Source: Epiperipatus broadwayi (Eukaryota; Onychophora; Udeonychophora; Euonychophora; Peripatidae). Taken from it: a stretch of 64,000 bases of DNA. Each line of letters opens with the position of its first letter. The stretch's first letter is position 1. A program made the translations under genes and the position numbers. Under the pieces are notes generated by a model. It ran no database searches, was not told where the DNA came from, and saw only the letters and a program-made list of their open reading frames with translations. This document shows positions 1 to 13,216 of this stretch, piece after piece. Where the stretch lies: contig JAQFVV010006294.1 in NCBI GenBank assembly GCA_028023455.1, positions 3,563,001 to 3,627,000 of the forward strand, written 5' to 3'.

Positions 1-1929
1 TTAAATCTTTTTTAATAAAATTAAAACTCTCTTCAATGTAAATATTATAATCTCTTTATTATATATTTAAATATTTATATGTTCTTCTCCTTGTTATAGC
101 AATGCCATTTCTTTTCACATTTTTTGTATATATATTCCCTCCCACGTGCCCACACATTTTTTTAAGTCTATTTTGACTGTTTTTATTATCATTTTTTTAA
201 TATATTTTATGAAAATATATTTTTAATTTTGTTTGGAAATCACTTTAGGCATAAGAAGGTATTCTTAACATGTCTTCAGTTAATTGTTATCAACAAATAA
301 ATTAAATAATGATTGTTCTAATTCCTGAGATGCTATGATATATCTTTAATAAAATCAAAACTTGATAATTCCCACATTATCATCTGATTGTAAAAAGAGC
401 TGTTTGCATTTTTACAATATCAAAATGTGAAAATGTCATGTGTGTTTATTTTAAGAAGCAGTTACACTGTAAAAGCATATCAGGATTCATTTTTTTTGTT
501 AATGTAGTAAATAAATAAATAAAAGAGAAAAAAAGAATTAAATAGAGTCAGGAAAATCTGACATCTAATGAAAACAATATTATTTTACAAAATTGGACTT
601 GCCTCATTGTTTTCACACAAAAAATGTTATCACACTCTGGTTTCTTTAACAATTTCAAAAATGTTAAATTTAAATAATTTCATAGTTAAAAATAGTAATT
701 AAGAAAATTGCAGTCTGAGTCTTCAGTAAAAAAAGACACTAGAATTTCAAACTTTGGCTTATAATCAAATTGGAATGATAAACACACAAATATATTTATG
801 CATGGCAATGGCATAAATATGAGATGGATGGTGCATAGTCTGAATGAAGCGTTTGATGAGATATATAATGAAAAAAACAGAGAAAGAAGCTAAATACTTG
901 CTGTTAAAAATCATAGAATATCATTATAAAATAATAATACATAGAATCATATTTTTTTAAAGAAACTATAACTTATTAGTAAAATAATGAATTTAATATT
1001 CAAGAAATATTTTATTTACACAAAGAATATGGCCAACTTTGAAATATTGAAAATTAATGGTTCTTATAAGAAATTAAGTATTTCTAAATTTCAGTTATTT
1101 GAGTTCAGTTGCATTTTATGTCCATAATAATAGATGCATGTTTTGAATGCACATTAATGTTAAATAAATAATTTATAAAAGTAAATACATTTAAACAACT
1201 AAGTAAAAATTAATTGTTAAAAATAAATATAATAGGCAATAGTCATTATTAAATTAATTAATAGTTTTAAATTGTTGATTGCTAATACAATTGTATAGAG
1301 TAGTCTTTACATTATAACAAATAGATAAATTTTGATCTCTGTTTTATTAACTGTTCTTTAAAAAAGAAAATAAAAACAATAGTTATATTTCAAATTAGAA
1401 TCTTATGACTAAGCAATATCTTTTAACATGATTTATTTTAGTTAGAACTGTCATAAACTTTAATGAGCACTTTTTATCATTGTGATGCATTAAAGCACAT
1501 GAATAAATAGTTTTAAATAAAAAATTATTTTAAAATTTCACTGAATAATTTTAATCCATTGGTACTTAATGGCAGTATTTTTACAAATTTTAATTTTTGA
1601 TTATTACTTTTTAAGAAATTGAGTTCATTTGAATAATTGAGAAATTATAAATTAATACTTTTTTATGTTTTTCATATGTATATGAATATAATTATAATTT
1701 TGCTGGATTAAATTCATTATTTGTTGTGCCAAAAGTCTGCTAAAATTAAAAATAGTATATACCTAGATGTTAAATAATATTAAAATAATATTTTGAACTT
1801 ATTTGTCAAGTATATATTTTAATATATGGAGGAATTTTTTATGGCAGTATATTAAATAATAGGCGTTGATTTACATACGGTATGCATAGCAGCAATAGAT
1901 TGAGAAAATTAATATAAGAATTAGTGTAG
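1..1929. other. AT-rich non-coding stretch, nothing recognised
   Basis: No exon with a family match and no long open frame is visible. The sequence is poly-A/T tracts and short AT repeats. It probably lies in an intron of the ankyrin gene whose upstream exons are outside the window, but that is inferred only from the downstream exons. Confidence 0.4.
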
Positions 1930-4060
1930 GATGGTATTTCCAAGATTATTTCAGTATTTTTGGTAATCTAGCTTCATCAAATGTTATTATTATCTCATAT
2001 ATTGGTGGGGTTTTTTTATCTTTTAAAATCATGTGAGACTCCATTTATAGTTTTGGTTGTTCATTTTCACCACTAAATTTAGCTCAATTCTGTTTCAGTC
2101 TATTAATTTTCTCTGTGATAGCTATTTATTTTCTTTCACCCACATATTTCACTTCTGATCTTTCGTTATCTTGTTCTGCAGTCTACAGATTATTTTTCTT
2201 TTTAAGTATCCTAGTCTCAAATTTATGGACAATATTAATAAACACACTTATTAAAAACTTTTTACAGCATTTTTTTTTTTTAAAAAATCTGAATTAACAG
2301 AAAAAAAAAAAAAAATTTTTAATTGTAAATATCTTATAATTCATGACTATCAATCTTTATTTTCTTTTTTTTTTTTTAATGATTCAGTGTACATTATTTT
2401 GCTCTTTTTAAAGTTTATCTTTAGTCTACTTTATTTGTTTTCATCTTATTAACTCTTCTAACATTTCCTATAACTGTGAAACATTATTGGTCAAAACAAT
2501 CACATCATCTGTAAAATCCAGATAATTTTTGAATACTTTTTTATTTTCTTTCACTCTTAGCTTTTTTTTAAAAAAAAAAAAACAGAAAATATTTGTTTTT
2601 AAACTATTGTCAGAGGTTTTTGAGAATGTAATTAGCGTCCCACAGTTTTACCAATGTTAATCATCTTCACTAGCAAATTCTCTTTCTGTCTAATTATGCC
2701 ATCTAATGTATGACTGAATCATTAATATATGCTAGATGGTAATGCTTAATAATTTTCTATCCAATGCTATCCTACCTATATTCCAGATTAATTTCTATCT
2801 ACTATCTAATCATCTTTTGATTATTCAAGCATACACTAGGTTTAACTGGAATGCAAGAAAGAAGACTTATTGCTGAAAAGCATTGTGTAAGCTGGGATCA
2901 TATGGTGTTTGTTAATAATCTTAATGTCATCGGACTGCTTTTGCATTTTGATATTCTTCATAAGTTGATAATCACAGGTCTACATTATATGTGTGTGTAT
3001 ATATTTTTCATAATCTATAAATCCAATGCAAAATGGCAATTCATACTCATTGATTCTTTCTATAACTTGTCTTGATACTGGGAAATGATCTACTATGTTA
3101 TAACTAATTTTAAATCCTTTTTTTTTTTTTGTCTTTTGATTGACTTATGGTCAATTTGTAATAATCTTAATAAATATTTCATATGCATAACAGACAGAAG
3201 AAGACTAATAAGTCTGCAATGTCTTATATCTCTTTTTTCAATATTCCTAAATATCAATATCACTAATGCCGTCTTTTATTCATTTGATGTACTCTAATCT
3301 TTTGAAATTTTATATGTAATTTTGCCAATAATTTCTCTTCTTCATCATCTGCTTTTTTAAAAAAAATATAATTTTTATTTTCTGCTGATTTTCTATTCTT
3401 CATAGATTTAATTACATCTCTCTTTTTTTTTGTAGTCAGTATATATAGTATTTTAAGTGATGTTGTTAGTTTGGTTATTTTGTTTCATTTTCTTCATAAC
3501 TATTTAGTTTATTTTTACTTCAATATATCATTTTTTGTTTTAATAACCTTGTCATCTTTTCTCATTTCTAAAAATAATTCCTCCCTCTCTCAACATAATT
3601 TTTATTTCATGGATTTGAAACCATTTTTTTTTTTTTAACTCTCTTAGTTATTTCACAGTTATATTTCAGTGTTGTCATTAATTTTTTTTCTACATCAGTT
3701 TACATAATTCCATATTTTCAGTTTTGTTGAAATTAATCATTTTTAATTATTGTCATATTCTCTATTTTCTTTATGCATTACCATGTTTTGATAAAAAAAA
3801 TTACTGTCGAATTGCTGCTTTTTTTTTTGTTTTTGCAATTTATCTATATATATCTGTATAATAAGATATATGTTATCTTTTTACTGATATTATTCAAGTT
3901 TAAATCATCTTTTAACAATTTAAAATTATTTTTGTAAATTCTAAGTTAAATTCATTCAAGTATTTCTGGAGGTCAAAGGTGTCAATTGTAATCTCAAACC
4001 CAAATTAAGCATGCTACATTTTTTTATAAATACATATTTTCTATTAGTCTAAAATATAAC
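1930..4060 (-). mobile_element. Decayed RTE-type LINE, antisense (copy 1)
   Basis: Read on the minus strand, broken frames match the RTE-type LINE at 58.1-59.6 kb in the same order. A KAPG-region relative (IKSMKNRKSAEN, about 3376-3425) is followed by LLAKLHIKF and then a RHCRLISLL block. Next comes EYELPFCIGFIDYEK near 3010-3070, the counterpart of EYELPLCFGFVDYEK in the sense copy. The catalytic box reads LDFTDDVIVL near 2470-2520, so both Asp of the [FY]xDD motif are still visible. The C-terminal KVFNKCV block lies near 2250. Many stops and frameshifts make it a dead copy. Its 5' part is uncertain, but a patch near 3955-4010 also resembles 33555-33605 in copy 2. Boundaries are approximate. 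Confidence 0.75.
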
Positions 4061-5539
4061 CAAACATATAATATTTTAATTTGAATGCTTCCATGTTCAT
4101 TTCCATTTTGGATTATTTTTTTTAAAAAAAAAGAAGTCATAATGCACAGGTTTTTTTTTAGAACTTTTCCAAGTTTTTCTCTCTTCTTATTTCAAAGTCC
4201 ATATTCAAATTCAATCTTTGAAATGATTTATAATTTTAGCATTACAATTTCTCATATCAGTTTTAAAATGCTCATCCATACAAAATGATCTGTATATTTA
4301 TGTGAAAGTCTTTCACTTTTTAATCAAAGTGAAATTTTTTTGGAACTTAAACTTGATTTATCTATATTTGCTGTCTTCCAATAATAAGTAGTCTTTCTTT
4401 GTTGACAGATATATTATATAGCTTCACAATATTATCTTTTATTTAAATTGAATCCCATTTCATATATTTATTCAATATGACACTTTTTAAATCATTCTTT
4501 TATTTTTCTTTCTAACTTCATCATGTACAATGTTTCATTAAATGGGTGATTTTTTTTTTTTTTCTCATGACAACAAATGATAGTTTAAGTCTAAATTATT
4601 AGCATTTGATTTCATTTAACAAACACTGCTTTGGTTAATGACTCTGCAATCTCTGAGTGTTTAAAGTATTACTTTTTTGAGATTCTTTGGTGTAAGTAAT
4701 CATTGTACAATATATATGTACAACTTCCAATTAATGTACAGTACATTCTTTTTGCACTCAGATCTATGGCTCTTATGTTAGAAAAATTATGCTAATGGTT
4801 CCTAGTATGTATATTTTAACAATTTGATTTTATCATATACATTAAAACTTACATAGTTATTCTTATGTTGCATACCTTATTTTGTATTTATTAATGTATA
4901 GCATGTATTTATTTATAATAATCATTTTTCAATAAATTCATCATTGATTAATTAATCACTTTTACTAGGTTAGGAATTATTATATTTTATTTAATTCTTG
5001 ATGTAAAGGTTAAATTTAATCAAGTTCAACTACATTTGTAATATTTTATATTGGCCATGACATCTTTTTTCTTTAACCTTTCATAATTTCAATTTATGCA
5101 CCAATATTTTTTATTTTTTTTTACAATAAAAAATTATATACATAGCATATTAAAAATCTGTTTCTGATATATGATATTGAATTATAGATGTGGGTAAAAT
5201 AAGCAAAAAAAACTATATAATAAATAGTTTGAGTTTGATTAAGTAAGAAATATGATTATATTGATGGAAAATTAGGTGCAAAAGAATATACCAACATGTC
5301 ATATATACATAAGCTTTATGCAAAAAGAAATATATATACAAAGTATAAGTAGTAAAAATCAAAAAGACTTGGAGAAAAGATAGTTAATCAAGTTCAAAAG
5401 TATTTAAAAATTATGGCAAAAATTAGTATAATAACAGAAAAAAATATTTAATATAAACAAAAATTATATGCTTGTGTGATGCTTAAACTCTTTCACTTTT
5501 ACCTAGTATTTATTTAATTAGTGCATGTATATATATATT
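4061..5539. other. AT-rich non-coding stretch
   Basis: Mostly T-rich sequence up to about 4.6 kb, possibly the eroded endonuclease half of the antisense RTE element, then mixed AT sequence. I found no recognisable protein fragment or structured RNA. Confidence 0.35.
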
Positions 5540-5546
5540 ATATTTA

Positions 5547-6150
5547 ATGTTTTCACGATTGTATGATGTAGATAAATTATTTTTTGTTTATAATTCTCAA
5601 ATGTTTAAACAAATTAAAGAACTTTCTATGGGATCCCCATTGTCACCTGTCATTGCTGATCTTTTCATGGACAATTTTGAAAGTCAAGTATTATGTGCAG
5701 CTACTAAAAAAACCTTCTATTTGGCTTAGATATGTGGGTAATACATTTGTCATATGGCCTCATGGAATTGATTCTTTAAATTCTTTTCTTGTTTTTATAA
5801 ATAATTGGCATCCAAATATTAAATTTACTATGGAAGTGGAAAATAAAAGATTGCTTTCTTTTCTAGATGTTTTAATTGGAAGAAAATGTGATGAAACATT
5901 ATCAATATCAGTTTATAGAAAATCCACCCATACAAACAGATATCTTAATTTTTATCTCTCATCATCATCCTGCACACAATTTTTTTCTGTAGCAAAAAAT
6001 CTTTTCACTAGAGCTTATTTATCTGATAAAGAGTATCTTTCTCAGGAAATAGAACTTACAAAAAGTATTCTGCTTTCTAATAATTATAATAAAAACATCA
6101 TATGTAAGGCTTTATATAACATTAATACTAAAAAGAAAAAAAGAGGATAG
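5547..6150 (+). pseudogene. Reverse transcriptase palm of a Penelope-like element, frameshifted
   Basis: The first frame (5547-5729) carries QIKELSMGSPLSPVIADLFM, the RT motif around the MGSPLSP turn. After a shift at the A run near 5702-5712 the second frame continues with RYVGNTFVIW, the position of the catalytic YVDD box. Here the two catalytic aspartates are replaced by Gly and Asn, which should abolish polymerase activity. The frame goes on through the thumb region (LSFLDVLIGR, SVYRKSTHTNRYLNF) and ends at a stop at 6148-6150. Upstream RT motifs are missing. Family assignment is firm because the GIY-YIG domain follows; loss of activity is inferred from the residues. Confidence 0.85.
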
Positions 6151-6793
6151 AATTGACAATTTCTCTTTTAATAGAGTAATTTTATCTTATATTAAAGGGG
6201 TTACTGATAAAATCAGTAGAAGACTATCTTGTTTTAATATAAAGACTACTTTTTCTACTGGCAAAAAAATTAGTGATTTTTTGTATAAGCCTAAAGACAG
6301 AATATTTTTGGAACACCAAGGTGTTTATGAAATTCTGTGTTTTCAGTGCTCAAGAGGCTATGTGGGTCAGTCTAATAGACGAATAAATGTCAGAATTAAG
6401 GAACATAGAATTGCTTTTAATCAAAAAATTAGCACATCAGTTTTTACTTCCCATTATTTAGAAACTAGTCCCAAACCTGATTTTGATAATACAAAAATAC
6501 TTGCTAATTTGGAAAGATATGATTTAAGAACCATGAGAGAGTCAATTGAAATATTAAAGAGATCTACTGGTTTAAATAGGACTGATGAAACACAATGTAT
6601 TTCAGCTATGTGGAAACCTCTCATTTTATCTAACATTAACTTTAAATTGATAGGTGAAAATACTGAGGGAAATAAACATTTTGATAAGCCTCGTATTGTG
6701 AATGCTGAACTACTTCAAGTTAAATCTCATTTCTCATCTCGCACACAGTCACGTTATTATTTAAGATCTAACTATTTTTCTTTCAAAAGTTAA
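6120..6793 (+). pseudogene. GIY-YIG endonuclease domain of the Penelope-like element
   Basis: The frame is open from about 6120 to the stop at 6793 and continues the RT after a shift in an A-rich run. It contains GVYEILCFQCSRGYVGQSN, where GVY and GYVG stand for the GIY and YIG motifs. RRINVRIKEHR follows, supplying the conserved Arg and His of the family. The C-terminal part (about residues 80-170 of the Met-initiated frame at 6281) has no named motif beyond this. In these elements the domain nicks target DNA for reverse transcription. The endonuclease region itself looks intact, unlike the RT. Confidence 0.85.
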
Positions 6794-6836
6794 CCTTGAT
6801 AATGGCGGATGCTAGTCCGTCGAAATATCGGTGTTT
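6794..6836 (+). ncRNA. Hammerhead-like relic after Penelope ORF
   Basis: Directly after the stop codon the sequence shows a TTGATAA core (expected CTGANGA). A 6-bp hairpin follows (GGCGGA / TCCGTC with a TGCTAG loop), then GAAA, then ATATC, then GGT able to pair with ACC before the core. This is the order of a type I hammerhead with core changes at C3 and G8. Penelope-like elements are known to carry hammerheads in their terminal repeats. It is probably inactive. Confidence 0.4.
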
Positions 6837-6870
6837 AATGGAAAATAATATACGGTACAGCCCAAAAAGT

Positions 6871-9473
6871 TATAATTTATATATATAGTTTATTTGTGTG
6901 CATAATGGGATATAGACAAAGATCTTATTTTCTAATGTTAATGTCAATTTAGTAGCATAGATTTAAAGAAATAAATATTTTATTATTTTTTCATAATGCA
7001 TTGAAATCTAAATATATTTTTTTATTATTACTTTAAATTTTATTATCATAATGAAATAATTAGCTTTATTATTTATTTTATATATTAAATTTTTTGCTTA
7101 TTATAGTTTATTTGTTAAAAATAAAGTATAATTTTTTATATGTATATATGTTTTTATATATCTAAGTGATTTAATAGAAAAAAGATTTTATGACTATAAA
7201 ATCTTTTGGGTTTTAAGGTGGCTCTGATCAAGCAGTAAAAAAAAAAAACACTTGATCATAATTTTAATGATAGCTCTTTATTATTTTTTATCAATCTTTA
7301 ACAAAATTGTATAATCTCAACAATTATATATCTATACATATATATTTACAGTTTGAAACTTATATTTAAATATTGAACTTCTTAAACAAACATTAATGAT
7401 TAGTCTCACAATGATCATTTTTAATCTAGATTATGTATGCAAGTGAGATGATGAATGAAAGTTAATTTTCTAGGCTAATCACTATACTTTAATTAATCTC
7501 ACTACAAAATATAAATTAAGTATCTTTTTTTTTTCTATTTTTATTTTATATTGTTTTTATTCATTTGTTTTAATTGTTGATTCTTTTGTTAATGTTAACA
7601 ATTTAATGACTTATTTTTATTTGACTATTCATAAGACTTGATTGTTCAAATGTTGTGTTTCTAGATGAGTTATATTTGACTTTTTTTTCTTTACACATTT
7701 TTTTTAAAATTTGAAACTAAATTTTAGAATTATTGGAAATAAAATTCAAATCTTTATACTTCTTTAGAGAACAAATGAGGGCATCCATAAATTTTAATGC
7801 CCAGTTAAGGCGAAATGAAATTTTACCTTTGTCTAAATAAATGATGAGTTGGAATTCATATTGTTTTTTTTCCCTAAAATAATAATAATAATAAATTTAA
7901 TTGTTGTGTTATAAAATTTGGAGAGAACATACAACTGGAGATTTTAATTTATGGATGCCTAACATCTTCAGAATAGTTTTTTAAGTATATCTTATAATAA
8001 CTTTCTAGAATAATTCAGTCTACTGACCTTCTGACCAGGCCTAGCTAGTTCAGATGAACCTTCCTCTTAGTTTATCATGTAGGTGGTGTTTGCATCTAAT
8101 TCATTTAATTCCAACTTCATCTTTAATGGATATATAGATGATTATTTTTGACGCATGATAAAGAAGACTATTCAAGTTCATTGTTAGTTTCATGAGTCAT
8201 TGCTATATAAATTATTTTTTAAATACTCATTTTGATTCATGCTAGGTGGCTGCTTTTAATATTTTATCTTAACTGCATGTTTTATTATGAATGCTGATTT
8301 AGTTTCCTATTTTGTTTTGTTTTTCCCCAATAAAAGCATAACCAGTACCGGAAAAGTAAATAAATTATTTATGTTATCATTACTATTGTTTAATGTTTCT
8401 TCTGTTTGAATATGACAGCATGAAAATATTGCATAAGTTATTCACTTTTTGCAAATGTCTGACTTTTTATTTTATTGCATGTTTTCTGGCATGGCCTAAT
8501 TCAGGCTGCAATTTGCAAAATAAAATAAAATATGCAGCTAGTTGAAGTGCTTGCCCGCTAGCAAGGCCTTGGACAGGACACCCGTTACTAACCTGTTCTT
8601 TCATTGTATGTTTTGAAACCTGAATAAACAGATTCTGCTTCCATCTGGTACTGTAGACCCATTGGTTTAACCCATCACTCACTGCTAGAAAGCAAAAGGT
8701 ACTTCAGATTTTTATGTCTTCTGTGTCTCCTGACTGCCTTCTATATTAGCCACCCATTTTTTTTTATTCTATAATTTATTTATTTTTCTGTTTTTATTTT
8801 TTGTTTATTTATTTGTTAATTTACTGCATGCTAGATGATTTTTAGTGCACTGTAGCTGCTTTCTAAAGCTGTAGGACGCACTTCATTGACTTCATGACAA
8901 ACTATTTAATGGGGTTTTAACAATTATAGACATTTGTCATGTTTATTTTATTTTTTAATTTATTTATGTTTTGTTTTATTTTTGGCTTTAATTAATTGAT
9001 TTTTTTTTTTTTTGATTTTTTTTTTTTTTTTATTGCATATTATAAACGTATGTAAATTATGGTTCATCAAACTCATTTTTTAAGAATTTGATTAATTTTT
9101 ATTCATCTTTCTCACTCTCTTTTAAATGTCTTTTTGTGCATAAGTGTAGGTACACATGTGTTTGTGTGGGTGTGCGTGCATATATATATATATATATTTG
9201 TAGATTTGTATTTTATTTTATTTTTTTTACTAATTATCATAGTTTTTGGGTACTCGAAAAAGTTGACTTAAGAATTATGATTGTTTGGTTTTCTGTATGT
9301 GATGTGTATAATTTAATTATTCAATAATTATTTTAACTTTTAGTATTATTTAAAAATTATAAATGTAAAATAACACCCAAAAACTTAACTTTTTAAAAAG
9401 TAAATAAATAAATTATTTATATTTTTATTTCAATTTTTTCCCCCTTTGTCTTTTTTTTGTTTGTTTTTGTTAG
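6871..9473. other. Non-coding stretch before the UPA exon
   Basis: Mostly AT-rich. Patches of more complex sequence occur at about 7790-8120 and 8460-8900 and look like old repeats. I could not assign them to a family. T-rich tracts at 9001-9033 and a TA repeat near 9180 are simple sequence. Confidence 0.4.
8460..8710. repeat. GC-richer island, unclassified old repeat
   Basis: This block is clearly less AT-rich than its surroundings and has an open minus-strand frame of 71 codons (8467-8682). The translated product has no family I recognise. The base composition suggests an inserted element, perhaps an LTR fragment, but no terminal repeats or target duplications were found. Confidence 0.25.
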
Positions 9474-9725
9474 GTTTTAGATAGTAAACCACAATTTGTT
9501 GAATTTGCCGGCAATCTTATTCCTGTGACCAAATCTGGAGAACAATTGCACCTTAATTTCCATCCTTTTCAAGAAAATCGGCTTCCATTTATTGTTCGTG
9601 TGAAAGATCCTCATCAAGATGCCATAGGTAGAATTGCTTTTATGCGAGAACCTAAAGTAGGAAGAGGAGAACCTCCTCAAAGTCCTCTTTGTAATCTTAC
9701 CATCAAATTACCTGATGATCTTCAG
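9474..9725 (+). CDS. Ank: Ankyrin exon: UPA domain
   Basis: The exon encodes the UPA part of the ZU5-UPA module that follows the ankyrin repeats in ankyrins. It reads QFVEFAGNLIPVTKSGEQL, then ENRLPFIVRVKD, then FMREPKVGRGEPPQSP and ends CNLTIKLPDDLQ. The pattern FVEFAGNL ... ENRLPF ... V+VKD ... EPK ... LP is diagnostic for ankyrins. The module packs against the spectrin-binding ZU5 domain in the cytoplasm. The donor CAG|GTAAGA at 9725/9726 leaves phase 0. The acceptor is ambiguous: TAG|GTTTTAG (start 9474, phase 0) or TTTTAG|AT (start 9481, phase 1). Both have a pyrimidine tract. Upstream ZU5 and ankyrin-repeat exons are outside the window. Confidence 0.93.
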
Positions 9726-12700
9726 GTAAGAAAATAACAATTTGTTATAAATTCTTAATTAAACTTTATAATAGATCAATAATAAATTATTATTAAATAG
9801 ATAATTATTTTAGGTATGTGAATAATATTAATATAAGGTGTCAGTCTCTCTGAGTATTTTATAATAATTTATTTCACTTAAACTTGATTTTGAACAGAGT
9901 TTTGAATGTATTAGATCACATTTTTCTTAGTGCTAATTTGCATATTACTAAATTTTTTAATTGTTATGAAAAATAATTCTGTTTATCTTGTAATTTGAAA
10001 GATATATATACAAAATAGTCAGTGTTTATAATACTTTTTTTTTAATATTTTATTTATTATTTCTATGATTTCAGACAAAGTATTATTAATTGTTACATAT
10101 ATTTGCTTTCTAACCTTAAATATTTCATAGACTGATACAATTATTGGTAAATATCAGTGTTGATAATGCTGTGACCTTTTTTTTTTTAAATGTTATCATA
10201 GATATTTATTTGTCATTTTTTTGCATTTATGTTATTCTTTATTCATTAATCAAATGATTATTAAATATAAATTAAATGTTCTTTTTTAAAATAACTCCTG
10301 CTATAATATTTCACCCAAAAATTCTTATAAATATTATTTAATAAAACTTTCACTTATAAAAACAATGAAATCTTCATCTGTTTTTATATATCCAATGTAA
10401 ATATTATAATGTTAAAAAAAAATCATATTTAAAATGAGAAAATTTTTCTATATTAGTCAATCTTATGAATGGAAACTGAATTCTCAGATTTATTAGGTTA
10501 ATAATATTATGGCATATGTATTCATTTTTTTCCCATCCTTATTTTATAGAAATTAATAGGATGTAGTGGAGAAAATTAAATACCTGAAAACATTTTAAGA
10601 AGCTAAAATAATTTTAATATTTAATAATATATTACTAATTATAGCAACTACAATCAGTTGATCCAAAAATTGAATCAAATCTATCTTTCTTTCTCAAAAA
10701 TATAAATTATATAATCATGGTTTTCATACTTAGACAAACCAATAGAGTATCGGCAAACTTTTGTTTACATAACACTACTATTAGTCAGAAATTGATGTAT
10801 TGTCTTGATAATAGATTGTTGATATTTTATTGATTTGTTTAAGCATTACAAATATTTTTTAGACTTATTGTATCCAGCAAGAAATAATTTAAATTAAGGT
10901 TGATAATAATACTTTTCACAATTAAAATAAATGTATATTTCTTATATCATAAAAAATATGATTACTATTGAATTGTAAATTACGATGTTTGGAATTTCTC
11001 ACAAGATGATTTGGTTAGACTTTCAAAGTAGCAGTTTTACCATCTGCCTGATCACAACTTAACTTTTCAATAGGTAACTGTAATATGTGATTAATATTGG
11101 TAATAATAACAAAAAATAGTTTATATATATGAATAATCCATATATGAGAATTCTGGAAGAATAGTGTTATAAATTCATTATTTGTAGCTAAAAATACATT
11201 TATTTATTTTTTCTATCATACTTTTATTATATTATGTTATTCAATTTCTAGTGCCCACTATATCAGAATTCATATTTTTTATGTTCAAATGTAAGAACTG
11301 TAATTTATAAGCATACATAAAAAAAAAAAACAGACAAAATTAGTTGTGTATTAAAGGACTATAGTTATCCAAAATAATATTTATTTTATTATATCAAAAC
11401 ACAATGATCTGATTTGTTTTCATGGTTCTCACCATCTATAAAATCCCTTCTATGATTTATAAAGCTTATTATATGGGCATGAGTGATCATCATCAGCTTT
11501 CACTTTACATATTCCAGACATTGTGTGTGATGTAAATTTTGTTAACTCTATTTATGTGTTATCTGAGATGCCATTATGACTATAAAAAGATGTGTATTCC
11601 ATTAATAAACATGGAACCACAAAACTTCTAACATTTTTGAAGCATGTAATCATCTATCATCTTCCCTCCTTGATTTTTTTTTTTTTTTAATTTGACTTTT
11701 TCTGAATGTTAGATTGGTTAAAATGATTAAAAACAAATTATGTCATAGATTATCTGCAGTCTGTTTAAATTATCAATAGCATGACTATTAACACTAAACT
11801 GTGATTGGGTCATTCATATTATTCAAACTATAGTAGGTGTGAAATCCTTCTAAAACAGTTTCCCATGGGATTAAATAATATTCAAATTTAATACACTAGT
11901 CCCAACAGTTTTTGATTTTCTTTCTCATTTTAATTTTTCTAACTTGAAAAATAGATCATGAATTTTTCCTCACCAGTAAGTTAATCTTATTCTGAAACAA
12001 TTTTTTAGAGACATGTATGCAAACAAGTACATTGTTATGAATATGAGTTATTTATGAGGGATGTGTTTTTTTTCTCAAACTAAAATGTACAGTCATCATT
12101 AAATGGAAGATCTTTCTTTCTAGAAATAAAATTTGCTAATGAGAGAGAAATGCAAATAGTTCAACACAATTTTAATCATTTTATTTTTAATTTTGTATGT
12201 AATCAAAATGCTGATAATGCATATTTGGTAAACATATGCTACTTTAATCAAATCATCAAACTCATTGAGAAAGTTATAAACAAAAATTAAGATCTTATTT
12301 TTGACATGAAATACTTGACTTGCCCCTAATATTTGAATTTAATTCAGATAAACCTTAGAAATTTTTTCAGATTACAAACAGGCCTAGATTTTTTTTATTT
12401 TAGATAATCAGCCTGTAGCCATCACAACTAGACATCCAATATTAATCAATAAAAAAAATATTCAGTTGTTAACAGTTAAATGTACCGAATTAACCTGACT
12501 CAATCATATAAGTATTGCGTGGATTTAAAAACAATAAATATTGTAATATGATGGGTCCTTTATCATTGTGGAACATATTGTACTCTTGAGTTCAAAATTT
12601 ACCTCTCTTTTTTTGGAAATAGCAAATATAAAGTACAGTGTTAAATTAGAAAGAAAATTCTTCAGTATGTAATTATCATGTAAATTATAAAATACAGATG

Positions 12701-13043
12701 TATCAATGTGTTAAACAATCTAATTATACTATAAAATGTTCATAACTAAGAACTTAGGATGCAGTACACTATTCATGGCATTTAACTTCTAAAATGAAAA
12801 CTTTATTTTCATTTTAATAGTTCATTATTGTGAGACTGGTGTTTTTCATGTGACAAACATGTGCTCAGCTATTAATATTTTTCACCATAATTACTCTATT
12901 TAACCCATTGATATATATTCATATCTTTGTTATTTACAATTTATATATTCATAATTTATTTTTATTTGTAATCATAATTTAGTATAAAAATATGAAATTA
13001 ATTATATATATATTCATTATCTATATATATATATTATTTTTAG
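9726..13043 (+). other. Ankyrin intron, AT-rich
   Basis: 3.3-kb intron between the UPA exon and the linker exon, starting GTAAGA and ending TTTTTAG. I see no element in it that I can classify. Confidence 0.75.
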
Positions 13044-13119
13044 GGTGAACAGCCAATATCAGAACCTGATCTTGTTACTCTAGAAAAGCGGTATGCATAT
13101 ATTAAAGAAATAGGTATAG
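13044..13119 (+). CDS. Ank: Ankyrin exon: UPA to death-domain linker
   Basis: A 76-nt exon reading GEQPISEPDLVTLEKRYAYI followed by KEIGI. It is preceded by TTATTTTTAG and followed by G|GTAAGT. It starts in phase 0, matching the previous donor, and ends with one base that completes a Gly codon with the next exon. The LEKRYAYI segment matches the RKRYSYL-type sequence found just after the UPA domain of ankyrins. It links the UPA domain to the death domain and has no fold of its own that I can name. Confidence 0.85.
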
Positions 13120-13216
13120 GTAAGTATATTGATTTATTTTTAGTATAATAAAGAGTTTTCTACAAAGCGGGTTTAAAAATAATTCATAATTGATAATTTT
13201 TAACATTTTCATTACA

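Larger units (their letters stand above)
5540..6870 (+). mobile_element. Penelope-like retroelement, 5'-truncated
   Basis: The segment encodes the C-terminal part of a Penelope-like polyprotein: the reverse-transcriptase palm, a connecting region, and a GIY-YIG endonuclease, the domain order typical of Penelope-like elements. The coding region is split over three frames by two apparent indels, each at an A-rich run (about 5702-5712 and 6130-6142). Otherwise the frames are long and clean, so the copy is moderately young. It lacks the N-terminal RT. A hammerhead-like relic follows the stop codon directly. Orientation is the same as the host ankyrin gene. Confidence 0.85.

Noticed and set aside
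820-900. RWMVHSLNE-like frame resembling the C-terminus of the RTE polyprotein
   Set aside because: The match is a few residues only and could be chance.
11480-11520. Minus-strand CTGATGATGATC near 11500
   Set aside because: No GAAA or pairing follows at a suitable distance.
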